The notes: a model not told the origin generated them from the letters alone. Counted from the stretch's first letter, positions 8,042-17,771 are shown. The stretch: DNA of 64,000 bases from Lysobacter firmicutimachus (GCF_037027445.1 NZ_JBANDL010000002.1:496001-560000), one strand, 5' to 3'. Program-made: numbers and translations.

Positions 8042-10951
8042 ATGACGACGCCTTGGCCCGCCGAAGCGCGATACCTGCAGCTGGTCGATGTCACTGTGGA
8101 CTTGCGCTTCCGGCGCCTGATCCTCGCCGACCGCAGCCTGGAACTGCCGCAGCGGGTGTTCGACCTGATGCTGCTGTTCCTGGGCGAGCCGCACAAACTG
8201 CATACGCGCGCGACGCTGTTCGACCGGCTCTGGGCGGGAACGGTGGTGGAAGACACCAACCTGTCGCAGAACGTCTGGCTGCTGCGCAAGGCCTTGGGCG
8301 AGGAGCGCAAGGCCTGGATCCGCACCGTGGCCAAGTCGGGCTATGTGTTCGAGCCGCCCGGGCCGATACGCTGGTTCGAGCGGTTGCCGGCCGCGTCGCC
8401 GGCCACCCGCGCGACGGCGCCGCCGGTCGTCGAGCGCGACACCGCGCCCGAAGCCGGGTTGGCGATCGATACCGCATCGCCGGTGGCGGACGCGAGCGGC
8501 GACACGCTCGCGGCCAGGGCGGCGGAGGCCGACCGATCCGGGCAGGCCGCGTTGCCGACGTCGAATCCGGAGGCGGAGCGTCCCGCGGCGCGGCCTGATC
8601 GCCGGCGTCGCTATGTCGGTTTGGCCGCCGTATTGGCGCTGATCGCCGTGGCGACGGCGTCGCTGATGGTTTGGCGGCATGCGCAGCCGCGCAATGCAGG
8701 CTCGGTGGCGCTGGTGATGGTGGAGGACGGAAGCGGCTCGTCGTGGCCGGCGAAGCTGTTGCAGCAGTGGCTGGCGTGGAAGCTGGACAGCCTGCCGGAA
8801 GCGAACGTGTTGCGCGAAGGCGATGTGGCCAGCGGAATCGGAACGGCGCCGATCGACGTGGTCTTCCTGTCCTCGGTGCGGTCCTCCGACGACCCGACGA
8901 AGTGGGAGCTGCACGCGCGGCTGATTCACGGCGGCAAGGAAGAGCGCATCAGCGCGACCGGCAACCCGGCCGACATGCCCGCGCTGGTCGATTCGCTTTC
9001 GCGCCGGATCGTCGCCCGCTTGCTGCCCGAGCGTGCCGCGCCTTGGCCGACGCTGGAGGCGAGTGCGGACGCCGCTCAGCGCTACGAGGGGTTCGCCCGC
9101 GCGCTGGACCGCCGCGACTGGATGACGGCGAGCCGGCTTGGAGCCGAGATCGTGCGGCTTGCGCCGCGTTTCGCCCTGGTGCGCTTGCAGCTCGCCGACG
9201 CCTTGAGCCAGCTCAGCCAAGCCACGGCGGCGAGAGAACAACAGCGTGTCGCTGCGCAACTGCTTCAAGGATCGCCCACCGAGGCGGTGGCATCGCTGGA
9301 GGCCCGGCAACAGGCCATGGAAATCGGCGGTGCCGGCAAAGCCCTGGTTCTCTATCAGGCCCTGGTCGACCGTTATCCGGACAAGACCGGCTATCGCCTC
9401 AAGCTGGCCGAACTGTTGATCCTGGCCGGGCAGTACGAACGCGCGCTGACTCACCTGGCGGACGCGCCCGGACGAAGCGAAGCGCTGGGCGTGCGCATCG
9501 CCAAGCGCCTGTTGCGGGCACAGGCCTACGGGCATCTCGGCGATCCGGCGCGGATGCGGGCGATGGCGCTCCAGGCGCAACAGTTGGCCCGCAGTGCGGG
9601 AGACGGTTGGGCCTCCGAGCAGGCGAGCGCCTGGATACTGCGCGGAAAGGCCGACGATTTCCAGGATCCGGAGCGCAAGTCCGCGTCCGCCTTCGAACAG
9701 GCGGCGACACTGTATCGGCTGGCCGGCGACACCACCGGCGAACTGTATGCGTCCTATCTCGCACGTACGGCCGACCCGCCCGGGCCCGCGACCGACGCCG
9801 AACTGGACGTGCTGCTGGCGCGCGCCAATGCCGGCGGCCATCGGCGGCTGGAAGTCGCCATCCTGTTGGCCAACGCGGATCAGCATTCGATTGCCGGCGA
9901 TGCGGAATCGTACCGGTCGCGTCTGCTGCAGGCTTCGGCCACCGCGACCGCGGCAGGCGACCCCGTCCTGATGGGGGCGGTCAATACGCGGCTGTTGAAC
10001 ATCGAGATATTGACCGCGCGGTTCGACAGCGCCGACGAAATGGCACGGCGGCAGCGGCGCCTGGACCTTCGCGGCACCGCCCGCCTGTTTTCCGATCAGT
10101 TCGCCGCGGCCTTGGCCTTGATTCGCGGAGACGCCCAGCGCGCCCTGGACATCGTCGAGGCGAGCGAGCGCCTGTTGCCGCAGGCCGTGCCCGGGCAGCG
10201 CGAGTCCGAAGCGCTCGCACAGATCGCTTGCGTGCGTACCGATCTGCTGCTGTCGCTGGGACGCATGGCCGAGGCGCGCAAGGCGCTGGAGCGTTGCCGG
10301 CAAGGCGAGCGGTGGGCGGTGCAGTTTTATGCGCCGGCGGTCGGCAGCTACATGGAACTGGCGGCGGGCGATCTGCCGCGTGCGAGGGCGCTGTTGCACC
10401 AGGCGGAGGCATCGATGGCCAGGATGACCCCCGACCGCTGGCTCAATGCCATCGAGGTAGCGCGAATCGCCACCCGCCTGGGCGAGCTCGAACGTTCCGA
10501 ACGGATTTATGCCGAGGTGCTTCCGGCGGTGAGTTCGGTCGGCTACACCCTGTTGACTGCGTTGGTGCTGACCGGAAAGGCGGAAAACGCAGCGGCGCGC
10601 GGCGACTGGGAGAACAGTCGCCGCTTCGCGAGCGAAGCGCGGCAGGCCATCCCGGACAATGCGTGGGGCATCGTCAGCCGGCTGGATCTGTTGGCCGCGA
10701 TCGATGCCCGGCAACGCGGCGATGCGGTCGCCGCCAGCGCTCTGGCCGGCCGGTTGCACCGGCGCGCACGCGAACTGGGCGACGTGGTCGCCGAGCTCGA
10801 GTCGCACCCCTTGTTCGAACCCGACGCGCTGGACGGCGATTGCGGCCTGGCCGAGCGCGAATCCCTGGTCGCCCGCACCGGCATGCGTGGGGTGCGCCTG
10901 GACTGGCTGCTGGGGACGGGCGACGCCCCGCGCGCTGCCGTGGTGCGCTGA
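8042..10951 (+). CDS. CadC/ToxR-like membrane-anchored transcriptional regulator with TPR-like C-terminus (copy 1)
   Basis: A 969-residue protein. Residues about 1-105 form an OmpR/PhoB-type winged helix (LPQRVFDLMLLFL, then recognition-helix region VEDTNLSQNVWLLRKALG, then the wing TVAKSGYVFEPP). A linker follows, one membrane helix at about residues 190-211 (YVGLAAVLALIAVATASL), and a roughly 750-residue helical, probably periplasmic, domain rich in Ala, Leu and Arg that looks like degenerate TPR/MalT-type repeats. This is the one-component CadC/ToxR plan, in which a periplasmic sensor is joined to a cytoplasmic DNA-binding domain. The start is chosen because the paralogue at 18626-21505 starts with the same peptide. 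The two copies flank the antitoxin-like gene, adhesin and transposase-like gene. Targets and ligand are unknown. Confidence 0.9.
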   Translation: MTTPWPAEARYLQLVDVTVDLRFRRLILADRSLELPQRVFDLMLLFLGEPHKLHTRATLFDRLWAGTVVEDTNLSQNVWLLRKALGEERKAWIRTVAKSGYVFEPPGPIRWFERLPAASPATRATAPPVVERDTAPEAGLAIDTASPVADASGDTLAARAAEADRSGQAALPTSNPEAERPAARPDRRRRYVGLAAVLALIAVATASLMVWRHAQPRNAGSVALVMVEDGSGSSWPAKLLQQWLAWKLDSLPEANVLREGDVASGIGTAPIDVVFLSSVRSSDDPTKWELHARLIHGGKEERISATGNPADMPALVDSLSRRIVARLLPERAAPWPTLEASADAAQRYEGFARALDRRDWMTASRLGAEIVRLAPRFALVRLQLADALSQLSQATAAREQQRVAAQLLQGSPTEAVASLEARQQAMEIGGAGKALVLYQALVDRYPDKTGYRLKLAELLILAGQYERALTHLADAPGRSEALGVRIAKRLLRAQAYGHLGDPARMRAMALQAQQLARSAGDGWASEQASAWILRGKADDFQDPERKSASAFEQAATLYRLAGDTTGELYASYLARTADPPGPATDAELDVLLARANAGGHRRLEVAILLANADQHSIAGDAESYRSRLLQASATATAAGDPVLMGAVNTRLLNIEILTARFDSADEMARRQRRLDLRGTARLFSDQFAAALALIRGDAQRALDIVEASERLLPQAVPGQRESEALAQIACVRTDLLLSLGRMAEARKALERCRQGERWAVQFYAPAVGSYMELAAGDLPRARALLHQAEASMARMTPDRWLNAIEVARIATRLGELERSERIYAEVLPAVSSVGYTLLTALVLTGKAENAAARGDWENSRRFASEARQAIPDNAWGIVSRLDLLAAIDARQRGDAVAASALAGRLHRRARELGDVVAELESHPLFEPDALDGDCGLAERESLVARTGMRGVRLDWLLGTGDAPRAAVVR

Positions 10952-11031
10952 AACCAGCGCGGCCCTTTATCGGGGCCAATCCGACATTCGCCGAACGTAC
11001 GAGTTCCATCCGGGGGCGGCCCGCGGCCGGC

Positions 11032-11418
11032 TCAGGCCGGGTGCGCGCCGCGCGTTTCGTACAGGTTCGCGGTCAACAACGACAACAGTTCCTCGGTGCG
11101 CGCGGCGGCGTACATTTCGAACGCGGTGCGGTAATAGAACTGCGGCAGCGGGTAGTTCATGAACCAGTACACCATCTGCTCCGGGCTCTCGTGGTTGGCC
11201 CGCGCCGCCGAGAATATCCGCGCCAGATTGCGCAGGCAGCGCTGCATCTTCGCGGTGCTTTGATTATCGCGAATGATGACGTTGCCATTGGGGTTGGATA
11301 TCGCGGTCAAATCCTTGGCGCGGATGCCCAGGACGTTGATTACCCGTTTGGGCGAGATATGCGGGGTCCCTGGGTCGCGCAAGGACGTCATAAAGGTTTC
11401 GAATTCGCTCTCGGTCAT
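11032..11418 (-). CDS. Putative antitoxin-like protein (Xre/MbcA/ParS toxin-binding domain-like), 128 aa
   Basis: The frame is open to 11631, but the upstream part is an Arg/Pro-rich non-coding-looking extension; Met at 11418 starts a normal protein (MTESEFETFMTSLRD). The first half resembles a helix-turn-helix region (ISPKRVINVLGIRAKDLTAI). The second half (SPEQMVYWFMNYPLP, then RTAFEMYAAARTEELLSLL) follows the outline of the DUF2384 toxin-binding domain: a W-F-x-N-P-L type segment, then T-A-x-E and a closing helix. No RES-domain toxin lies on either side, so it would be an orphan antitoxin or a regulator. It is convergent with the CadC-like gene and divergent from the adhesin. The family assignment is tentative. 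Confidence 0.68.
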   Translation of the reverse strand: MTESEFETFMTSLRDPGTPHISPKRVINVLGIRAKDLTAISNPNGNVIIRDNQSTAKMQRCLRNLARIFSAARANHESPEQMVYWFMNYPLPQFYYRTAFEMYAAARTEELLSLLTANLYETRGAHPA

Positions 11419-12085
11419 GACGGTCTCGTCGGGTTCGTGGAGGCGCTCGCGCCGGGTCGGCGCATGAACGGCGCAACCGGGACTTCGGCCCCGGCGGACG
11501 GGGGGTGAAGCGGCCTGGGCCCGACCTTTGTTGGGCCGGCGCTGCGATCCCGCGCGCGACGTTTCGGACGCATCCGATTGCGCGCTTCTGCCGCCCCGAA
11601 TGCTTGCGGCTGAGGATCTTTTTTTTCTCATTTCGCCGAAAAAAGTGTTCTGCGTCTCGTTTTATGGGCGCGATCGGGCTCTCTCGACTGTGCCATAAAT
11701 CATTGAATTAAAAGCCGAGAAGGCCTGTGGCTGCGGGGTGGCAGCGCTCCGCGGAGGCCGGGTGCCGGAACGGCCCCGGCGCGGCAAAGAAATCACAAAA
11801 GATTGATATCTCCTCGCAAGCCCAATGTGCCGCGTGTCCCTAGTCTGGTCGCCATAGGGACAGCAGCACCGCCGATCGGCTGACCGCCGCCGCGATTCGA
11901 TCGCAGGTTTTCGATTCGGGCAACGTGCAGTTCGGTTCGACCTCTCGAACGAGTCGGCTTTCAAAACCCTCCATCACACGGTTCGCCCTTCAGGGGGCGT
12001 TTCAACCGCGGGCGAATATCGGTCCGGGATCGGTATTCATGTTTTTGAAAATCGATTCGCCGGGACGGCGAGAGGAAAAGAACCG
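11419..12085. other. AT-richer intergenic region upstream of the adhesin
   Basis: About 670 bases between divergent genes. It contains some of the lowest-GC DNA in the window: a run of nine T near 11619-11627, an A run near 11640, and AATTAAAAG near 11704-11712. Promoters for both the antitoxin-like gene and the adhesin should lie here. The adhesin ribosome binding site AGAGG is about 9 bases before its ATG. No gene or structured RNA is recognisable. Confidence 0.5.
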
Positions 12086-15000
12086 ATGAACTTCATTTAC
12101 TGCAAGGTGTGGAGCAAGCGCCTGGGGACCTGGGTGGTGGCTTCTGAATTGGCGAAAGCGGGCAAGAAGTGCGTGCGCCGTACTTTAACCGCCTCGGTAG
12201 CGATACTCGCCCTGCAAGGAGCAACGGCAGAGGCTTCGATTTTGGCTCCTAATCCGTGTAGCACTGCCGGCACATGGGGCCCCTCGACGCCGGGTCGGGA
12301 TCCGGGCTACACCGATCAAAATCCCATCGTTAATGGCAGCGGAGAGTACTCGATAGTCACCGGCTGCAACGCTGACGGGGGCGGCTTCAATGCGGTATCC
12401 CTGTTTGGGTCAGGCTCGAAAGTTACTGGCCATGGCGGAAGTGTCTTCGGATTTCAGGCGAAGGCCGGCCAATGGGGAACGGCGCTGGGGATCGATAGTG
12501 AGGCATCGGGGCTGGGGTCTACGGCAGCGGGTTTCGGCAGCTTCGCGACGGGTTCCAATGCCGTAGCAATCGGTGGTGCAGTCACAAGCACTTCCGGAGC
12601 GCAGACCGCCGCAAACGCAGTTCGAGCGGAAGGGTCAGGCTCGGTAGCGATCGGCGCCAACGCCACACGCGGTGCCCAATCCAAAGCGATATTGAGTATC
12701 GCCATTGGCGGCCAGGCGATGACGACCGCCACAGCCGACGGAGGCGTGGCCATCGGCAACAACTCCGAGAGCAGTGCTGTTGGCGCTGTCGCTATCGGTG
12801 GCAGCAACAGCGGCACGACCGCTGGCGCTCGTTCTGCCGGCACCAACGCCATCGCCCTCGGCGTCCAATCCTCGGTCGTTGCCGGCGCCACCTCTGGCAT
12901 CGCCATCGGCCGCGGCGCGACCGTCAACGGCGAACACGGCGTCGCCCAGGGCGACGGCGCCGTCAGCGGCGCCATCGGCCGCAACGTGGCCATCGGCTCG
13001 GCGTCCAATGCCAATGGCGGCACGGCGGCGGGTGGCGCAGTCGCGATCGGCCGTCAGCAGACCGCCAGCGGCAACGGCGCGGTCGCCATCGGCGACCCCA
13101 ACACCGCCACCGGGACCGGCGCGGTCGCCGTAGGTGCGGACAACACCGCCAACGGGCAGGGCGCGGTGGCGCTCGGCAACGCCAACAGCGCATCGGGCCA
13201 GGGCGCGGTGGCGCTCGGCAACGTCAGCTCGGCCGGCGCTGCGGGCGCTGTGGCCCTCGGCGACGGCGCATCGGCCAACATCGCGCGCAGCGTCGCGCTG
13301 GGCAGCGGTTCGGCGACCGCCGCCGCGGTCGGCACCGCCAACACCGTCATTCGCGGCACCACCTACAACTTCGCCGGCACCGCGCCGGCCAGCACCGTCA
13401 GCGTGGGAACGGCGGGCAGCGAACGTACCGTCACCAACGTCGCCGCCGGCCGCCTCAGCGCCACCAGCACCGACGCCGTCAACGGCAGCCAGCTGTTCGC
13501 CACCAATCAGGCGGTGCAGGCGGCGGGCGCCGGTTTCGCCGTCACCGCGCAGGGCGCCAACAGCAGCAATGTCGACCCGAGCGAATCGGTCGATCTTCGC
13601 AACGGCGACGGCAATATCGTCGTCAGCAAGACCGCGGCCGACAACAACGTCAACTTCGACCTGGCCGACGACATCACCGTCACCAGCGTCACCGCCGGCA
13701 ACAGCCGTCTCGACAACAACGGCCTGACCATCACCGGCGGCCCGAGCGTGACCGCCACGGGCATCAATGCCGGTAGCCGGGTGATCACCAACGTCGCCGC
13801 AGGCGTCGCCGGGACCGACGCGGTCAACAAGAGCCAGCTCGATGCGGTCGGCGCGACCGCGAGCGCAGGCTTCAGCGTCACCGCGCAGGGCGCCAACGGC
13901 ACCAACGTGGCCCCGGGCGAGACCGTGGACCTGAAGAACACCGACGGCAACATCGCGGTCAGCAAGACCGGCGCCGACGACAGCGTCAACTTCGACCTGG
14001 CCGACGACATCACCGTCACCAGCGTCACCGCCGGCAACAGCCGCCTCGACAACAACGGCCTGGTGATCACCGGCGGCCCGAGCGTGACCGCCACGGGCAT
14101 CAATGCCGGTAACCGGGTGATCACCAACGTCGCCGCGGGCGTCGCCGGTACCGATGCGGTCAACAAGAGCCAGCTCGATGCGGTGGCCGGCGGAGCGACG
14201 ACGCAAGGCTTGAACTTCACCGGCAACGACAATGCGGCCGGCGACGTGCATCGCGATCTGGGCCAGACCTTGTCCATCCGTGGAGATGCCGCCACGACCG
14301 GCAGCTACAGCGGCGCCAACCTCAAGACCGTGACCGACCCGGCCACCGGCGCGATCCAGCTGCAGCTAGCCGAGTCGCCGAAGTTCGGCAGCGTGATCGT
14401 CAACGATGGCGGCAGCGGCAAGATCAGCGGCGTGACCGCCGCCGACCTTAGCGCAGCCAGCACTGAGGCGGTCAACGGCTCGCAGCTGTTCCAGACCAAT
14501 CAGGACGTGGCCGCGCTCGGCACTCGCGTGACCGCGAACGAGGCCGACATCGCCGCGCTCAATGCCGTGGTGGGACCGACCGACCAGGCTTACCAGAACG
14601 CCAACGGCCACGGCGTACGCTATGTGCGCACCAACGATACCGGCTTGCCGGAGTCCGACGCCTTTGCGACGGGCGCCAACTCGACCGCGATCGGCTACAA
14701 CGCCCAGGCCTCGGCCGAAGAAACCCTTGCCGTCGGCGAAAACTCGGTGGCTAGCCAGCTCAGTGCCATGGCCGTCGGCTCGGGTGCGCAGGCGACAGGC
14801 GAGTACGCCATCGCCTTCGGCGATAACGCCCGGGCCAGCGGCCAGCACTCGCTGTCGGTCGGCGATGAGTCGCAGGCCACCGCTGCGCATGCGATGGCCG
14901 TGGGCACGGCGGCTACTGCGTCCGGCGCTCTGGCTACGACAGTGGGCACGTTCTCGGAGGCGAGCGGTTTCCGATCGACGGCGCTCGGCAACGAAGCCGC

Positions 15001-17761
15001 GGCGACCGCGAGTTCGGCGACCGCCATCGGTATGAACAGCCGGGCCAGCCATGCCGGCAGCGTCGCGCTCGGCGCCGATTCGGTGGCCGACGGCGCCACG
15101 CTCGGCAACGCGGCCTACGTGCCGCCGGCCTCGACGTACGCGGTAGCGGGCACGACTCCGGCCGGCGAGGTGTCGGTCGGCGGCGCAAGCAGCAAGCGTC
15201 GTTTGACCAACGTCGCCGCGGGCGCGGACGACACCGATGCGGCCAACATCAGCCAGCTCAAGGCGGTGGACAGCAAGATCACCGCGCTGGGCCAGGACTC
15301 GCTGCTGTGGGACCCGGCCGCCAACGGCGGCGCGGGCGCCTATAACGCCAATCATGGCGGCACGGGCCCGAACAAGATCGTCAACGTCGCCCCGGCCGAT
15401 CTCAGCGCGACCAGCGCCGATGCGGTCAACGGCTCGCAGTTGTTCCAAACCAACCAGAACGTGGCCGCGTTGGACGGCCGCATGACCACCGCCGAGGGCA
15501 ACATCACCAACCTCGACAACCGCGTGACCAACGTGGAAGGCCAGATGTCGTCGCTGGGCCAGGACGCGCTGAAGTGGGATCCGGCCGCGAACGGCGGTGC
15601 CGGCGCCTATAACGCCAACCACGGCGGCAGCGGCCCGAACAAGATCGTCAACGTGGCGCCGGCCGACCTGAGCGCGGCCAGCACCGACGCAGTCAACGGC
15701 TCGCAGCTGTTCCAGACCAACCAGAACGTGGCGGCGCTGGACGGCCGCATGACCGCCGCCGAAGGCGACATCGCCAACCTCGACAACCGCGTCACCACCA
15801 ACGAGGGCGCGATCACCAACCTGGACAACCGCGTCACCACCAACGAAGGCGACATCACCAACCTCAAGAACCAGATCGGCCCGACCGATCCGGCCTACCT
15901 GCAGCAGAACGGCCGCGGCACGCGCTATGCGCGCACCAACGACACCGGCCTGCCCGAGGACGATGCGCACGCGCAGGCCGCCGGTTCGACCGCGCTGGGC
16001 TATAACGCGGTCAGCTCGGCCGCGGACGCAGTCGCGATCGGCCGCAACGCGCAGACCAGCCATGCCGGCAGCGTCGCGCTCGGCGCCGGTTCGGTCGCCA
16101 ACGGCAGCACCCTCGGCAATGCGGCGTATCTGGTCGGCGGCGCCGCCACCGGCGAAGTCAACGTCGGCAACCGTCGCGTGACCGGTGTGGCCGCGGGCGC
16201 GGAGGACAGCGATGCGGTCAACGTCGCCCAGCTCAAGGCGGTCTCGACCAGCGCCGCTCAGGCCGAGCAACGCGCGGTGAAGTACGACTGGACCGACAGC
16301 AACGGCAACGGCCAGATCGACCCGGGCGAAGTCGACTTCAGCAAGGCGACCCTGGCCGGCCCGGCCAGCAGCGACGGCGGCGTCACCGGCGGCACCCGAC
16401 TGAGCAATGTCGCCCAGGGCGCGGTTTCGGCGACTTCGACCGACGCGGTCAACGGCGCCCAGCTCTACGCCGTCGCCGGCCAGAACGATGCGACCTACAT
16501 CAGCCGGAACGGCCGCGGCCTGCGCTATGCGCGCAGCAACGACACCGGCCTGGCCGAGGCGGATGCGCACGCTCAGGCCGTCGGGTCGAGCGCGGTCGGC
16601 TACAACGCCACCGCTTCGGCCGGGAATGCCGTGGCCGTCGGCCGCGATTCGGTCGCCGGGCACGCCAACTCGGTCGCGCTCGGTGCCGGTTCGGCGACTA
16701 CGGTCGGCGCGCAGAGCGGCTACAACGGGGCCTATGTCGGCGCCAGCAACTCCACCGGCCAGGTCCATGTCGGCGGCCGTACCGTCGGCGGCGTGGCCGC
16801 GGGCACGGCGGCGGACGATGCGGTCAATGTGGCGCAGCTGCAGGCCGGCGTCAGCGATGCGGTCAGCCAGGCCAACAGCTACACCGACGCCCGCGTCAAC
16901 CAGGTGGCCGGCACGGTCGCCCAGTACGACAACCGCATCGGCGCGGTCGAAGGCGACGTCGCCGACGTCAAGAACGGTTCGGCCGGCCTGTTCCGGGTCA
17001 GCCAGGACAACACGGCGGCGCCGACCGCCAGCGGCGCCAATGCGTCGGCCGGCGGCGCGGGTGCGGTGGCCTCGGGCAACGCCAGCACCGCGCTCGGCAG
17101 CGGTGCCGCCGCTTCGGCGAACAACGCTGTCGCCCTGGGGGCCGGTTCGGTGGCGAACCAGGACAACACCGTGTCCGTCGGTTCGGTGGGCGGCGAACGG
17201 CGGGTGACCAACGTCGCTGCCGGCGTGGCCGATACCGACGCGGTCAACGTCTCGCAGTTGAAGGGTTTCACCACCGGCGGGATCCAGTACGACAAGAACG
17301 CCGACGGCAGCAACAACACCAACAGCCTGACCTTCAATCCGAACGGTAGCGGCCAGACCACCTTGCGCAACGTCGCCGCCGGCACCGCGCCGACCGACGC
17401 GGCCAACGTCGGCCAGGTGCAGGCCGGAGTCAGGGACGCGGTGGTCCAAGCCAACAGCTACACCGACAACCAGGTCGCCACGGTCCGCAACGACGTGTGG
17501 AAGCTCAACGGCGACGTCCGCCGCCTGGAGCGCGACATGCATGCCGGCATCGCCACGGCGATCGCGATCAAGCCGGCGCCGTATGTGGCCGGTCGCACGA
17601 CGTACTACGCCGGCTTCGGCGCCTACAAGAGCGAGGCCGCGTTCGGCGTGAGCCTGCGGCATACCGCCGACAGCGGGCGCTGGAGCGTGGAAGGCGGCGC
17701 GTCGAGCAACAGCGACGGCATCGGCGCCTACATCGGCATCAGCGGCGTGCTCGGCGACTGA
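12086..17761 (+). CDS. Giant trimeric autotransporter adhesin (YadA/Hia/XadA type)
   Basis: A 1891-residue type Vc secretion protein. The N-terminus (MNFIYCKVWSKRLGTWVVASE, then a second hydrophobic segment) is an extended ESPR signal peptide. The passenger contains left-handed-roll YadA head repeats (many AVAIG/SVALG motifs, about 12600-13320 and 14640-15100), necks and stalks with the signature DAVNxSQL (near 13470, 13820, 14150, 14470, 15240, 15420, 15690, 16210, 16440, 16815, 17240 and 17400), short coiled-coil repeats (NLDNRVTTNEG) and a C-terminal YadA anchor from about residue 1818 (MHAGIATAIA) that would form the trimeric 12-strand barrel. Oddities: a canonical EF-hand-like loop at residues 1404-1415, two sets of near-identical tandem modules, a less GC-rich first 700 bases, and a C-terminus GVLGD without the usual terminal aromatic. 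Likely role: attachment to surfaces, host or prey. Confidence 0.96.
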   Translation: MNFIYCKVWSKRLGTWVVASELAKAGKKCVRRTLTASVAILALQGATAEASILAPNPCSTAGTWGPSTPGRDPGYTDQNPIVNGSGEYSIVTGCNADGGGFNAVSLFGSGSKVTGHGGSVFGFQAKAGQWGTALGIDSEASGLGSTAAGFGSFATGSNAVAIGGAVTSTSGAQTAANAVRAEGSGSVAIGANATRGAQSKAILSIAIGGQAMTTATADGGVAIGNNSESSAVGAVAIGGSNSGTTAGARSAGTNAIALGVQSSVVAGATSGIAIGRGATVNGEHGVAQGDGAVSGAIGRNVAIGSASNANGGTAAGGAVAIGRQQTASGNGAVAIGDPNTATGTGAVAVGADNTANGQGAVALGNANSASGQGAVALGNVSSAGAAGAVALGDGASANIARSVALGSGSATAAAVGTANTVIRGTTYNFAGTAPASTVSVGTAGSERTVTNVAAGRLSATSTDAVNGSQLFATNQAVQAAGAGFAVTAQGANSSNVDPSESVDLRNGDGNIVVSKTAADNNVNFDLADDITVTSVTAGNSRLDNNGLTITGGPSVTATGINAGSRVITNVAAGVAGTDAVNKSQLDAVGATASAGFSVTAQGANGTNVAPGETVDLKNTDGNIAVSKTGADDSVNFDLADDITVTSVTAGNSRLDNNGLVITGGPSVTATGINAGNRVITNVAAGVAGTDAVNKSQLDAVAGGATTQGLNFTGNDNAAGDVHRDLGQTLSIRGDAATTGSYSGANLKTVTDPATGAIQLQLAESPKFGSVIVNDGGSGKISGVTAADLSAASTEAVNGSQLFQTNQDVAALGTRVTANEADIAALNAVVGPTDQAYQNANGHGVRYVRTNDTGLPESDAFATGANSTAIGYNAQASAEETLAVGENSVASQLSAMAVGSGAQATGEYAIAFGDNARASGQHSLSVGDESQATAAHAMAVGTAATASGALATTVGTFSEASGFRSTALGNEAAATASSATAIGMNSRASHAGSVALGADSVADGATLGNAAYVPPASTYAVAGTTPAGEVSVGGASSKRRLTNVAAGADDTDAANISQLKAVDSKITALGQDSLLWDPAANGGAGAYNANHGGTGPNKIVNVAPADLSATSADAVNGSQLFQTNQNVAALDGRMTTAEGNITNLDNRVTNVEGQMSSLGQDALKWDPAANGGAGAYNANHGGSGPNKIVNVAPADLSAASTDAVNGSQLFQTNQNVAALDGRMTAAEGDIANLDNRVTTNEGAITNLDNRVTTNEGDITNLKNQIGPTDPAYLQQNGRGTRYARTNDTGLPEDDAHAQAAGSTALGYNAVSSAADAVAIGRNAQTSHAGSVALGAGSVANGSTLGNAAYLVGGAATGEVNVGNRRVTGVAAGAEDSDAVNVAQLKAVSTSAAQAEQRAVKYDWTDSNGNGQIDPGEVDFSKATLAGPASSDGGVTGGTRLSNVAQGAVSATSTDAVNGAQLYAVAGQNDATYISRNGRGLRYARSNDTGLAEADAHAQAVGSSAVGYNATASAGNAVAVGRDSVAGHANSVALGAGSATTVGAQSGYNGAYVGASNSTGQVHVGGRTVGGVAAGTAADDAVNVAQLQAGVSDAVSQANSYTDARVNQVAGTVAQYDNRIGAVEGDVADVKNGSAGLFRVSQDNTAAPTASGANASAGGAGAVASGNASTALGSGAAASANNAVALGAGSVANQDNTVSVGSVGGERRVTNVAAGVADTDAVNVSQLKGFTTGGIQYDKNADGSNNTNSLTFNPNGSGQTTLRNVAAGTAPTDAANVGQVQAGVRDAVVQANSYTDNQVATVRNDVWKLNGDVRRLERDMHAGIATAIAIKPAPYVAGRTTYYAGFGAYKSEAAFGVSLRHTADSGRWSVEGGASSNSDGIGAYIGISGVLGD
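13649..14184 (+). repeat. Near-identical tandem stalk modules in the adhesin (336-bp period)
   Basis: A 200-bp segment (13649-13848) recurs almost unchanged at 13985-14184. The full unit is 112 residues, starting GFxVTAQGAN and ending DAVNKSQLDAV. Near identity at silent positions points to recent duplication or gene conversion rather than old divergence. Confidence 0.85.
15308..15780 (+). repeat. Second near-identical repeat pair in the adhesin (267-bp period)
   Basis: The module WDPAANGGAGAYNANHGG through DAVNGSQLFQTNQNVAALDG starts at 15308 and again at 15575, an 89-residue period, with only scattered base changes. It is followed by two short NLDNRVTTNEG coiled-coil repeats. Confidence 0.8.
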
Positions 17762-17771
17762 GGCGCCGCGC

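Noticed and set aside
7892..10807. 971-codon minus-strand frame antisense to CadC-like copy 1
   Set aside because: Low-complexity shadow typical of high-GC DNA; the plus strand has a clear winged helix and paralogue.
12700..17400. Regular repeats as a possible CRISPR array
   Set aside because: They are in-frame protein modules of 89 and 112 residues without short direct repeats and unique spacers.
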